A stretch of 64,000 bases of DNA. Origin: Henriciella sp. GTDB lineage: Bacteria > Pseudomonadota > Alphaproteobacteria > Caulobacterales > Hyphomonadaceae. Both the position numbers and the translations under genes were made by a program. The DNA lies in contig JASJAO010000002.1 of assembly GCA_030066975.1 (NCBI GenBank), positions 62,001-126,000 on the forward strand, written 5' to 3'. The notes beneath the pieces were generated by a model. The model searched no databases, was not told the origin of the DNA, and was given only the letters and a program-made list of their open reading frames with translations. Positions 36,020 to 44,640 of this stretch are shown here, piece by piece; positions within the stretch are counted from its first letter, which is position 1, and each line of letters starts with the position of its first letter.

Positions 36020-37840
36020 TCATGACAGGGTCAAACCTTCGAGTTCGCCAGCGTTGCGCCATTTGGCCAGGATCGAAAAGAACTCGTTCGGACCGCCGCC
36101 ATAAGCCGTGTTCTGGCGCGAGCGCAGGTTCATTTGCCCCTCATTGTTGTAGTAACCAGGCGTACACGACTCAAAGAAATCCTGTCGCAAGATCGCTTTG
36201 TCGATAATCTTCTGAACCCAGGCTTCTTCGGCTTGCGGGGTGACTTCAACACGTGTGGCCTGACGCTTGCCCGCCTCTGATACGATATAGCCGATATGCT
36301 GAGATTGCTCCTCCAGCAGATGGGGATAATTCGCGGTGAACCCGGACTGGGTGACCCCCATCACCAACATGTTGGGGAAGTTGTGCACATGCATACCATG
36401 CAGACTGCGATAGCCCTCTTCCCAATAGCCGGACAAAGTCTGCCCCTCTCGTCCGGTGACGTCATAACCTGCACGGCGCGTATATTCGGTACCAACTTCG
36501 AACCCGGTCGCATAAATCAGACAATCGACTTCATAGGTTTGACCATTCGCGATCACGGCATTTTCAGTGATGCGATCAACGCCTTTACCATCGGTATCCA
36601 CCAGGTGCACATTCGGGCGGTTGAAGGTCTGCAGATACTCGTCGTGAAAACAGGGGCGTTTGCAGAATTGGCGATACCAGGGTTTGAGCGCTGCGGCAGT
36701 ATCTTCATCCTCAACCAGGTCATCGACGCGCGCGCGGACGGACTCCATTTTCTTGTGATCAGCGAGTTCAGCCAGTTCCATCAATCTCTTGGGGCTGAGG
36801 TCCTGATTGCCATTTTTGGACGCGATAAAAAGCAGGTTACGGATGATATCGGTCCAGCCATCCATGACCAGATCCACAGGCTCATATCCGCCTGAGACCA
36901 GCGTGTTGAAATTCTCCATCCGCTTGCGGTGCCAACCGGGCTCCAGCGAGGCCGCCCAGTCTGGGTCCGTCGGGCGATTGTCGCGCACATCGATCGAGGA
37001 CGGTGTGCGCTGAAACACATAAAGCTGCTTCGCTGCCGCGCCGACATGCGGCACGCACTGTACCGCCGTCGCCCCGGTGCCGATGATGCCCACACGCTTG
37101 TCCTTGAGGCCGGTCAGGTTTCCGGTCGCATCGCCGCCTGTGTAGCCATAGTCCCAACGGCTGGTGTGAAAGCTGTGTCCCTTGAACGTCTCAACGCCCG
37201 GAATGCCCGGCAGTTTCGGCCGGTTAAGCGGTCCGTTCGACATGATCACAAAGTCAGCAGTGAGCCGGTCATCGCGATTGGTTTCCACGACCCAGACAGA
37301 TCGGGCTTCGTCCCAATGCATGCCGGTGACTTCGGTTTGCAGCAGCGCCTTGTCGTATAGACCGTAATGGTCAGCGATCCGCGCGCTATGCTCCAGGATT
37401 TCAGGCGCGCTGGTGTAGCGCTCTGCCGGCATGAAGCCGGTTTCCTCCAGCAAAGGCAGATAGATATAGCTCTCAATGTCGCACGCGGCGCCGGGATACC
37501 GGTTCCAATACCAAGTGCCGCCGAAGTCCCCGCCTTTCTCAATCAGGCGTACATCACTCGCGGCCAGTCCATGATCGCGCAAACGTCCCCCCGCGAGCAA
37601 GCCGCCAAATCCGCCGCCAATCACAATGACATGGGTATGGTCGGTGAGGGGCGCGCGTTCTCGCCGCTCAATATAGGGATCATCGATGTAATGAGCGAAG
37701 TCGCCGACCATGTTGACGTATTGTTCATTGCCTTCTTCGCGCAGGCGTTTGTCACGTTCTCGGCGATACTTTTCCCTGATCTTGTCGGGATCAAAATCGA
37801 TCCCCTCAATCCTTGTCCGCGCTGTGGTTGCCTCCGGCAT
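36020..37840 (-). CDS. Flavin-dependent monooxygenase, Baeyer-Villiger type
   Basis: The 606-residue enzyme inserts oxygen next to a ketone or oxidises a heteroatom using FAD and NADPH. Two dinucleotide-binding motifs are present: VIVIGGGFGGLLAGGRL for FAD and VGIIGTGATAVQCVPHV for NADPH. Between them lies FKGHSFHTSRWDY, which fits the Baeyer-Villiger fingerprint F-x-G-x-x-x-H-x-x-x-W. The long N-terminal extension (about 65 residues) is seen in the phenylacetone / cyclohexanone monooxygenase group. It is cytoplasmic. It diverges from a TetR gene, and an inverted repeat between them is a likely operator. The natural substrate is unknown. Confidence 0.85.
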   Translation of the reverse strand: MPEATTARTRIEGIDFDPDKIREKYRRERDKRLREEGNEQYVNMVGDFAHYIDDPYIERRERAPLTDHTHVIVIGGGFGGLLAGGRLRDHGLAASDVRLIEKGGDFGGTWYWNRYPGAACDIESYIYLPLLEETGFMPAERYTSAPEILEHSARIADHYGLYDKALLQTEVTGMHWDEARSVWVVETNRDDRLTADFVIMSNGPLNRPKLPGIPGVETFKGHSFHTSRWDYGYTGGDATGNLTGLKDKRVGIIGTGATAVQCVPHVGAAAKQLYVFQRTPSSIDVRDNRPTDPDWAASLEPGWHRKRMENFNTLVSGGYEPVDLVMDGWTDIIRNLLFIASKNGNQDLSPKRLMELAELADHKKMESVRARVDDLVEDEDTAAALKPWYRQFCKRPCFHDEYLQTFNRPNVHLVDTDGKGVDRITENAVIANGQTYEVDCLIYATGFEVGTEYTRRAGYDVTGREGQTLSGYWEEGYRSLHGMHVHNFPNMLVMGVTQSGFTANYPHLLEEQSQHIGYIVSEAGKRQATRVEVTPQAEEAWVQKIIDKAILRQDFFESCTPGYYNNEGQMNLRSRQNTAYGGGPNEFFSILAKWRNAGELEGLTLS

Positions 37841-37917
37841 TGGCGTCGTCCTCCCAGACAGATCCGCGGCATGTGGTCTGTAGCCACTTTCATGCTCGCG
37901 AGGTATCTCAGTCTAAA

Positions 37918-37935
37918 TTTGACGGCATAGTCAAA
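37918..37935. promoter_or_regulatory. Inverted repeat, likely TetR operator
   Basis: TTTGAC (37918-37923) and GTCAAA (37930-37935) flank a six-base spacer in the divergent gap between the monooxygenase and TetR genes. The size and position suit a TetR-family dimer controlling both genes. Confidence 0.45.
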
Positions 37936-38054
37936 AAAGGCAATCGATACCGCGGCGGCAATCACAAGAGCTGTCGCGAAGGCAGCCCCCGCACAGAATT
38001 GACACGCTGCCTTAAAAGCTCGACCGCTGACGATGGGGAGAGTTTTGAGAGACT

Positions 38055-38741
38055 ATGAAAACCGCGTTCGAAACCGTTAAGCCGCGCGTTGAAGCGCCCG
38101 CCGCCCCTGCGCGTAAGGGCCAGAAAACACGGCGGCTGATCCTTGATACCGCGCTCGACTGTCTTAACCGCGAGGGGATTAGCAAGGTCAATTGTCGTGT
38201 GGTTGCCAAAGCCGCCGGGCTGACGCCTGGCAACATCTATTATTACTTCGAGAATATTGACGCGATCATCGCTGAGCTGGGCGCGGGGCTGACCGAGGCC
38301 GCTGAAATCAGTCTCATTCGCCTAGCCGATGGGCAGCTTTCATCACGGGAAGGTCGGCGCCAGGCCGCGCTTGAATGGCTCGAAATTGTCTGGACCTGGC
38401 GCTATGCCTTTCTGGATTTTGGTCAGCTGCAAAAAGACGACCCACAGGCCAAGGCCAATGTGCGCGATATGCAGGAGCGCTCTGTCTCTATCCAGGCCAA
38501 AGCGTTGGAAGAGCATATGGTCAAACGCGGCCTCGAACTTACCGATGAGGACCGGCTGTTTTGTCGGGATCTGGCGGTGTCGAACTGGATTATCTCAATT
38601 CACTGGCTGCAATATATTGCGCTCACCCGCGATATAGGGTCGATGTCGAAGGAAGATTTCCTCGGCACGGTGGATCGCTTCTCAGCTGTTGCCCGCACGC
38701 TTTATGATGATGGCCTGTTACGGCGCCTCGCACCGCGCTGA
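38055..38741 (+). CDS. TetR/AcrR-family transcriptional regulator
   Basis: The 228-residue protein has an N-terminal TetR DNA-binding domain: TRRLILDTALDCLNREGISKV, then the helix-turn-helix NCRVVAKAAGLTPGNIYYYFEN. An all-helical ligand domain follows (about residues 85-220) with a tryptophan-rich helix WLEIVWTWRYAFLDF and WIISIHWLQYIAL, suggesting a hydrophobic effector pocket. An N-terminal tail of about 25 residues rich in Ala/Pro precedes the domain. It diverges from the monooxygenase gene and probably represses it until the substrate is present. GGGGAGAG lies upstream of the ATG. Confidence 0.85.
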   Translation: MKTAFETVKPRVEAPAAPARKGQKTRRLILDTALDCLNREGISKVNCRVVAKAAGLTPGNIYYYFENIDAIIAELGAGLTEAAEISLIRLADGQLSSREGRRQAALEWLEIVWTWRYAFLDFGQLQKDDPQAKANVRDMQERSVSIQAKALEEHMVKRGLELTDEDRLFCRDLAVSNWIISIHWLQYIALTRDIGSMSKEDFLGTVDRFSAVARTLYDDGLLRRLAPR

Positions 38742-38806
38742 ACATAGATCACTTGAATCAAAACGGCCGGCCATGTCGCACCTAGGCAAATGACCGGCCT
38801 GATGGT

Positions 38807-39973
38807 TTAGGCAGAAATCACTTCTGGCAGCGCTTTGCAGAAGCGTTCAACGTCCGGGATCTTGCCCATCGAAACCCGGGTCCACTCATTATAGTCCATG
38901 TACTGACCACGAACCGAGATCTTTTTCTCGTTCATCGCTTTCTGCACATCATTGGCCTCGAGGCCCGACTTGAAATAGACGAAATTGGTTTGTGACGGCA
39001 GGTACTCAAGGCCTAGCGTTTCCAGCGTGGTGGTGACCATGTCGCGGCCTTCCTGAATCTTGGAACGCGAATAGTTGAGGAATTCCTCATCATTGTAGCA
39101 GCCAATGCCAGCGGCAAACGAAGTGCATGGGCTCCAGGACATGGCGACGCTACGGATCTTTTCGGCCGTTTCAGCAGATGAGATGGAGTAGCCGACCCGG
39201 ATCCCGGCCATGCCATAGATCTTGGAGAAGGTCCGCGTGACGATGACATCGTACCCAGCATTGATCAGCGGGACGCAGGAATTGGCGTCCGGGTCGTCTG
39301 ACAGCTCAATATAGGCCTCATCGACCAGAACCGTGGTCTTCTTGGCCATGCGCTTGACCGCGGCCTGCAGTGTCGCCGCATCAGAGACCAGGCCGGTTGG
39401 ATTGTTTGGGTTACAAAGCTGCACCAGGCCGGTCTCGCTCGTCACTTTTGCTTCGATCGCGGCGAGATCAATGCTCATGTCCGCTGCGAGCGGAACCCGG
39501 TCAATGGACGCCATCCCGAGGTTCACCGCATAAAGCGCTGTTGTGTCCCAGAACAGACGCGGCGCCACGATCGGCCCTTTCGGACCAAAGATCATCGCGA
39601 TCGCACTCAACACTTCACCCGACCCGGTCGTGACAACGACCTGTTCCGGGGCAACGCCATTCTTCTCAGCGATCATTTCGGTGAGCATCATCATCGCTTC
39701 GCGTGAGGTATAATAGGCGCCCTTGCTGGCCGCATATTCGATCATCTTCAGCGCAGACGGCGCCGGGCCATAAGGGTTCTCGTTGCGCGACAGGAGCGCC
39801 ACACCCTCTTTGGGGCCGAGCAGGTACGGATCGGGCACCGCGCTTGGCGGAAACGCCGCTTCCGCGGTCGCCGCGCTCACTGCCGATGTGCTGGTCGCGC
39901 ACGCCGAAGCCCCTGCAATTGAGGCCCCCATGGCACCGGTCAGCATCAAACGCCGAGATATGTCAAAAGCCAT
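38807..39973 (-). CDS. Exported PLP-dependent aminotransferase (class I/II, HisC-like)
   Basis: The 388-residue protein is a fold-type I aminotransferase with an export signal. Its start MAFDISRRLMLTGAMGASIAG has a twin-arginine motif (SRRLMLTG) and a possible lipobox (GASAC), so it is probably exported folded, with PLP, by the Tat system. The enzyme part shows LLSRNENPYGPAP, VVTTGSGEVLSAIA, LCNPNNPTGLVSD, VDEAYIELSD, and the PLP lysine in VTRTFSKIYGMAGIRVGY. The closest known fold relatives are histidinol-phosphate aminotransferases, but that pathway is cytoplasmic. It is the third gene after a TonB receptor and a TauE-like permease on the same strand. Confidence 0.85.
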   Translation of the reverse strand: MAFDISRRLMLTGAMGASIAGASACATSTSAVSAATAEAAFPPSAVPDPYLLGPKEGVALLSRNENPYGPAPSALKMIEYAASKGAYYTSREAMMMLTEMIAEKNGVAPEQVVVTTGSGEVLSAIAMIFGPKGPIVAPRLFWDTTALYAVNLGMASIDRVPLAADMSIDLAAIEAKVTSETGLVQLCNPNNPTGLVSDAATLQAAVKRMAKKTTVLVDEAYIELSDDPDANSCVPLINAGYDVIVTRTFSKIYGMAGIRVGYSISSAETAEKIRSVAMSWSPCTSFAAGIGCYNDEEFLNYSRSKIQEGRDMVTTTLETLGLEYLPSQTNFVYFKSGLEANDVQKAMNEKKISVRGQYMDYNEWTRVSMGKIPDVERFCKALPEVISA

Positions 39974-40036
39974 TACTGAATCTCCCTAAAGAAAACAAAA
40001 GTCACCAATCTCTACTCGTCATTCCAATTCATCTGT

Positions 40037-40873
40037 TCATCCGATCGCATTCCACAAGACGATCGCGGAGGTGGCAATCAGATACACGCCAAACACACGT
40101 TTCAATGCCGGACCGTTCAAGGAATGCGCAGCGCGGGCGCCGAGCGGTGCAGTTATGAACGTCATCGCGGAAATCGCCGCCACAGCGATCACATTGACGT
40201 AGCCGAATGAGCCGAGCGGTAAAGCCTCCGCACCCATGCCGAGTGCCGCAAACCCGATTGCGCCTGGAACCGCGATGATCACGCCAAACCCGGCCGCTGT
40301 GGCCACCGCCTGATGGATCGGGCGACCACACATGGTCATGGTCAGGACCGCAATCGTGCCGCCGCCAATCCCGAGCAAAGCCGAAAACCCGCCCAGAAAG
40401 GAAGCCAATCCCACTTTTGTCAGGCCCGTCGGCATTTGGTCCGCAACTTTTACGTCACGCAGAACCGGCATCATGAAATGAAGCCCCATGAAGAAGACGC
40501 CAATCGAGAACACCCATTTCAGGGAACGACCATCCATATACTGAGCCAGAATGATCCCGCCCAATACACCAAGAACGAGCCATGGGGCCCAATCCTTTAT
40601 GATCTGAAAATCGACCGCCCCTCGCTTGTGGTGTGCGTGCACAGAACGCGACGAGGTCACGATAATCGTACCCAGCGATGTGCCGATCGCCACATGGGTC
40701 AACACCTCTGCATCGACGCCGAAAAAACTGAATACAAGCAGCAGGGCAGGTACGACAACAAACCCACCTCCAATTCCAAACAGTCCAGCCACGAACCCGG
40801 CTGCAAGGCCCGCCGCCATCAGCACGCCGACAAGCTGGACGAGCTGCGCTGTTTCACCCTCTAAACCCAACAT
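40037..40873 (-). CDS. TauE/SafE-family membrane permease
   Basis: The 278-residue protein has about eight membrane helices in two inverted halves, each with the TauE/SafE glycine-rich signature: FVAGLFGIGGGFVVVPALLL in the first and GGFSALLGIGGGTIAVLTMT in the second. Members export sulfite, sulfoacetate or related organic anions across the inner membrane. I chose the ATG at 40873 because GGAG precedes it; the frame is open to 40915. The gaps are 63 bases to the aminotransferase gene and 113 to the TonB receptor gene, and the three genes run in the same direction. Confidence 0.85.
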   Translation of the reverse strand: MLGLEGETAQLVQLVGVLMAAGLAAGFVAGLFGIGGGFVVVPALLLVFSFFGVDAEVLTHVAIGTSLGTIIVTSSRSVHAHHKRGAVDFQIIKDWAPWLVLGVLGGIILAQYMDGRSLKWVFSIGVFFMGLHFMMPVLRDVKVADQMPTGLTKVGLASFLGGFSALLGIGGGTIAVLTMTMCGRPIHQAVATAAGFGVIIAVPGAIGFAALGMGAEALPLGSFGYVNVIAVAAISAMTFITAPLGARAAHSLNGPALKRVFGVYLIATSAIVLWNAIG

Positions 40874-40986
40874 TGGATCTCCATACTGGAGTTTTGCGAC
40901 CAACCTTGACCGCAAGAATGGAGGGGAGCGACGTTCACCGCTCCCCGGATCAATGTTATGAACTCCTTCTGAGCTCCCGGCTCGAA

Positions 40987-43641
40987 CTAGAACCGTGCGA
41001 CTGCTTTGGCGTAGTAGTAACCACCTTGCCAGTCGACCACGCTATCGGAGCGATAGATACGACCACAACATGTCTCGAACTCGCCTTCATCAGGATAGGT
41101 GTCGAAAATGTTCCGCGCACCGAGTGACAATGTCAGGATGTCATTCACTTGATAAGCCCCCTCAAGGTCAAACTGGACCACAGGATCGAACTCCTGAATC
41201 TGCGAGATACTGCTGCCCCCGTCAGACTGCTCGTAGGACCCATAATAGTTTGCACGACCCGTCACCATTATCGGCCCTGTCTCGTGCACGACGGTAAACA
41301 CACCGCGCCATTCTGGATTACCGTTTTCGAAGTCGAACACACCTTCTTCGTTCAGGAATGGCACCCCGGATGGATCTGTACCCACATCACCATCGATTTC
41401 TGTGGTGTTATAGTTCACCGATCCGGTGAAAGTGGTTGAGGCACCGCCGGTCCAATCCATGCCATAGGTGGCCACGATATCTACGCCTTGCGTGATCGTA
41501 TCGAAGGCATTGGTGAAGTAGAAGACGCCGCCAATTGATTCAGCCCCTGCAACGCCTGCATTGACCAAAGCGAGATAGTTTTCATAAGCGTCGCCATCCG
41601 CTGGATCGCTAGAGACGTCCAGGGTTGAAATCGCATTGATCCGATCATCCAACTCGATACGGTAGAAATCGACAGTCAGGGAAATGTTGTTCAAGCCCGC
41701 CGTTACGCCGAACGAGTAGTTGGTGGATGTTTCAGGACGCAGCGGCTCCGCACCGAGCGCCTGAGCCACAGGTCCACTTGCCGGGAACAGGCCAGTCGCA
41801 ACGGGCTGACCATTTGGCAGCCGGGTCGACACATTGGTCGTGCCCTGCTGACCCGCTGTTGGCGCACGGAACCCGGTTCCTACAGAGCCGCGGAGGGCGA
41901 CGGTGTCCGTGAGATCGAATTTCGAAGCGAGTTTCCATACGGTTTCACTGTCGAAGTCAGAATAGTCTTCAAAACGCACCGCACCTTGCAGGAACAATCT
42001 GTCAGTAACGTCAGCACTTAGGTCCGCATAGACACCAAAGGAATCGCGCTCATATATGTCGGAGAATTCCGGCGAATAGCCCGGGAATCCGTTCGAGCCG
42101 ACACCAAGCACCTGATAGACCGGGTCGCTGCTATTGGTACAGTCAAGGTCGGCCACGCCAGCCCCGGCTGCAGTCGCCGAACGATCCGCGAAATCGGCTT
42201 CATCTGTACACAGACCGTGCGGGTCCGGAACCGAATATGGTCCAGCCACGTACGAGGCCTCTTCGCCCTCTACGACTTCGTAACTCTCATCAAGATAACT
42301 CGCACCGAACGCTAGCAAGAGCGGGCTGGCCAGGCCGGTCTCAAACTCCTGCGAGAAGTCGGCTTGCAGCTGGAACTCTTCGTTGATCAGATCGCCTGGT
42401 TCGAACTCGGTCGGCGAGTCCGGCCCAAGCGACGGGTTAACCGTATTCATCAGGGTATATTTGATCTCGTTGGAACCGAAGCGGGCGCTGAAATCGTAGC
42501 CGAAACCATTGTCGAGCGCTCCCCGAAGGCCACCGGTCGCAGAAAAGTCGATCACTTCACCTTCAAAGCGCGGTGTGAAACCGCCGGGGAAAATCTCAAG
42601 CGAAGACCACAGCGATCCATCTTCGAGACGAACGTTTTCAATCGTGCCATTGCCGGGATAGCGATAGAAGAAGCTGCCATCGGATGTCGATTGCGAGTAG
42701 TTAGCGAAACCGTACAGGTCCACATACTCGTTCACCGTGTAGCCGCTATTGGCGAAGAAGCGGATGGCTTCCAGATTTGGCTGCCCCCAAGGCTGCACAA
42801 CATCGTCCTGACCGATATTGGCGTCGTCCAAGCCAGCGACAAATGTATCCTCGCTGTAGCCAGCAATGCTTGTATCAAACCGGCTACCGGACAGGTACCG
42901 GGGGTCATTCGGGTCTACACAGGCCCAGGACTCACAATATTGCTCGCTGCGGCTGGTGGCATCGGCCTCGGTGATCTCACCGGTCAGATTGAGGAAGCCC
43001 GAATCGCCAAGCGGCAATCCGATATTGCCTGAAATGGTGTATTGAAACCCGTCGCCTTCATAATACTCACCGACGTCGAAGGTCATCGTACCACCTTCAG
43101 CGGAGTCTTTCAGGATGAAGTTGATCACACCCGCGATCGCGTCTGAACCGTACTGCGCCGCAGCACCGTCACGCAGAACCTCAACACTTTTCAGAGCCGC
43201 GGCCGGAATGGTCGCGATGTCAGGGCCCTGTGTACCGGACCCACCAATCGACACCAGCGCAGCGCGATGGCGACGCTTGGAGTTGACCAGCACCAGGGTC
43301 TTGTCTGTCGGCAGGCCGCGCAACTGGGCGGGACGGATGAATGAGGCACCGTCACTGATCGGCTGACGCGACAATGTGTAGGATGGGACCAAGGTCCGCA
43401 AAATGTCGTTCGCGTCTGTAAACGGAACGGCTGCGATATCCTCTTCACTCAGCACGTCGACAGGGACGGGCGAGTCGGACACCGACCGCGGCTTACCACG
43501 GGCACCGGTTACAATAATCGTTTCTTGTACGGCTTCAGCGTCGTCATCTGCAATTTGAGCAGTCGCGACGGCCATCGGAAACATGCCAGTCGATATCAGT
43601 GCACAAGACATAAGTTGAGCACGCAAGGTGAGTTTCATCAT
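40987..43641 (-). CDS. TonB-dependent outer-membrane receptor
   Basis: The 884-residue receptor has a signal peptide ending near AVATA, a TonB box region (QETIIVTGARGKPRS), and a plug domain with PVPVDVLSEEDIAAVPF, SKRRHRAALVSIGG and VEVLRDGAAAQYGSDAIAGVINFIL. A 22-strand barrel follows, ending in the aromatic YYYAKAVARF. It takes up a large or scarce compound using TonB energy; the ligand is not evident, and a siderophore is not specially indicated. It is the first gene after a 270-base leader with ANTAR-type hairpins and is followed by the TauE-like and aminotransferase genes. Confidence 0.93.
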   Translation of the reverse strand: MMKLTLRAQLMSCALISTGMFPMAVATAQIADDDAEAVQETIIVTGARGKPRSVSDSPVPVDVLSEEDIAAVPFTDANDILRTLVPSYTLSRQPISDGASFIRPAQLRGLPTDKTLVLVNSKRRHRAALVSIGGSGTQGPDIATIPAAALKSVEVLRDGAAAQYGSDAIAGVINFILKDSAEGGTMTFDVGEYYEGDGFQYTISGNIGLPLGDSGFLNLTGEITEADATSRSEQYCESWACVDPNDPRYLSGSRFDTSIAGYSEDTFVAGLDDANIGQDDVVQPWGQPNLEAIRFFANSGYTVNEYVDLYGFANYSQSTSDGSFFYRYPGNGTIENVRLEDGSLWSSLEIFPGGFTPRFEGEVIDFSATGGLRGALDNGFGYDFSARFGSNEIKYTLMNTVNPSLGPDSPTEFEPGDLINEEFQLQADFSQEFETGLASPLLLAFGASYLDESYEVVEGEEASYVAGPYSVPDPHGLCTDEADFADRSATAAGAGVADLDCTNSSDPVYQVLGVGSNGFPGYSPEFSDIYERDSFGVYADLSADVTDRLFLQGAVRFEDYSDFDSETVWKLASKFDLTDTVALRGSVGTGFRAPTAGQQGTTNVSTRLPNGQPVATGLFPASGPVAQALGAEPLRPETSTNYSFGVTAGLNNISLTVDFYRIELDDRINAISTLDVSSDPADGDAYENYLALVNAGVAGAESIGGVFYFTNAFDTITQGVDIVATYGMDWTGGASTTFTGSVNYNTTEIDGDVGTDPSGVPFLNEEGVFDFENGNPEWRGVFTVVHETGPIMVTGRANYYGSYEQSDGGSSISQIQEFDPVVQFDLEGAYQVNDILTLSLGARNIFDTYPDEGEFETCCGRIYRSDSVVDWQGGYYYAKAVARF

Positions 43642-43767
43642 AATTCCCTCTTTGCAGCTCCCACATGGGGACCTGCACGCGTATGTGTTCTCGCAAACAG
43701 CGATGGATGAAGGCTCTCAGGCACGCTACCGTCACAGCGTCAGCTTCTGAGCCCGCTCTAATTTTTG

Positions 43768-43860
43768 AAAAAGTCCGTCTTTGAACTTTGAATGGGCTAA
43801 GCCCGGTGAAGACGCGCCGTTGCGTTTTCGGAATCGCTCGACTGTGAGCTAAGTCAGGGT
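43768..43860 (-). promoter_or_regulatory. ANTAR-type antitermination leader (two hexaloops plus overlapping terminator)
   Basis: On the minus strand, hairpin P1 is GCTC (43849-43846), loop ACAGTC, GAGC (43839-43836). After a six-base linker, P2 is GAAAACGC (43829-43822), loop AACGGC, GCGTCTTC (43815-43808), with one A-C mismatch. Both six-base loops have A first and G fourth, the hallmark of ANTAR targets. CGTCTT inside the 3' side of P2 can instead pair with AAGACG (43781-43776), enclosing GGGC/GCCC, followed by GAC and five Ts (43772-43768), a terminator-like stem. P2 and this stem exclude each other. Confidence 0.65.
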
Positions 43861-43909
43861 TCACCAGCGTGCGTGCATCTTCGCGTTTTTCTCACAGTTG
43901 GCATTAAAT

Positions 43910-43938
43910 ATTATAAACCATTGCCCGGTTGCGGTGCA
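43910..43938 (-). promoter_or_regulatory. Promoter of the TonB receptor operon
   Basis: TATAAT on the minus strand (43915-43910) has a poor -35 partner, TGCACC (43938-43933), 17 bases upstream. Transcription from here would give a leader of about 260 bases that contains both hexaloop hairpins. A weak -35 would fit dependence on an activator. Confidence 0.45.
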
Positions 43939-43992
43939 CAAATCATACAAATTGTTCAGGAATTGAGCGATCCGTCGCTCGCGCACGCCGGA

Positions 43993-44640
43993 TCAGGGAA
44001 GCAATCCAGAGACGGAAATCAGCGCGTCAGCCACGTCGCGAATAGTCTTGCTTTGCTGCATCGCCATTTCGCGAAGCGCGCGATACGCGTCCTGCTCCGA
44101 CATGCCGCGCCGGTCCATCAGCAAGCCTTTCGCCCGCTCGACCGACTTTCTCGCCGCCAGGCTCTCCTGCGATTTGAGGAGTTCACGGTGGAGCGCATCA
44201 TTCAGTTTGAATCGCTCAATCGCAATCTCGACGAGCGTTGCGATGCGCGATTGCTGCAAACCGTCGACGACAAATGAACTCACACCAGCGCGGATTGCCT
44301 GACGCGCCAGACTGTCATCATCGGACTCGACAAATAGAAGCAAGGGTAAAGGATAACGTTGGAGCATCGACGACAAATGGTCCAACAGTGCCGGATCGGC
44401 CTTACTGCGGAAAACAACCACCACGTCATGATCATCCATCCGAAGCTGGTCCCGATCTGCCGCTAGCTCAGGATTGTAAACGCGAGTTGTGGTGGCGCCC
44501 GGGAGACCTCGAACAATCGTATTCGTCACATCGTCGCGATGAGAGACAATCAGCACATTCAAGGAGGACAGGTATTCGGTGTTCGGCATGCTGCTCGCTA
44601 GATCCAATATCCGTTCCTGCTGAACACGTCCGTGTTTCAC
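43993..44640 (-). CDS. NasT-like antiterminator with ANTAR RNA-binding domain
   Basis: The 215-residue protein binds RNA hairpins to prevent termination. The C-terminal ANTAR domain (about 155-212) reads ARKSVERAKGLLMDRRGMSEQDAYRALREM, then TIRDVADALI. The N-terminal half is a receiver-like domain (LNVLIVSHRDDV, AIRAGVSSFVVDGLQQ) close to NasT. The strand that normally ends in the phosphorylated Asp reads DVVVVFRSKAD, with Phe in its place, so phosphorylation is unlikely. No NasS-type sensor or kinase gene is nearby. I read the start as GTG at 44640; ATG 44589 is possible. The likely target is the hexaloop leader of the next operon. Confidence 0.85.
   Translation of the reverse strand: MKHGRVQQERILDLASSMPNTEYLSSLNVLIVSHRDDVTNTIVRGLPGATTTRVYNPELAADRDQLRMDDHDVVVVFRSKADPALLDHLSSMLQRYPLPLLLFVESDDDSLARQAIRAGVSSFVVDGLQQSRIATLVEIAIERFKLNDALHRELLKSQESLAARKSVERAKGLLMDRRGMSEQDAYRALREMAMQQSKTIRDVADALISVSGLLP

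Noticed and set aside
43654-43676. Hairpin GCAG/CTGC with CCC/GGG near the TonB receptor start as a riboswitch
   Set aside because: It is short, has an internal loop and matches no riboswitch class. It may affect translation, but nothing more can be supported.
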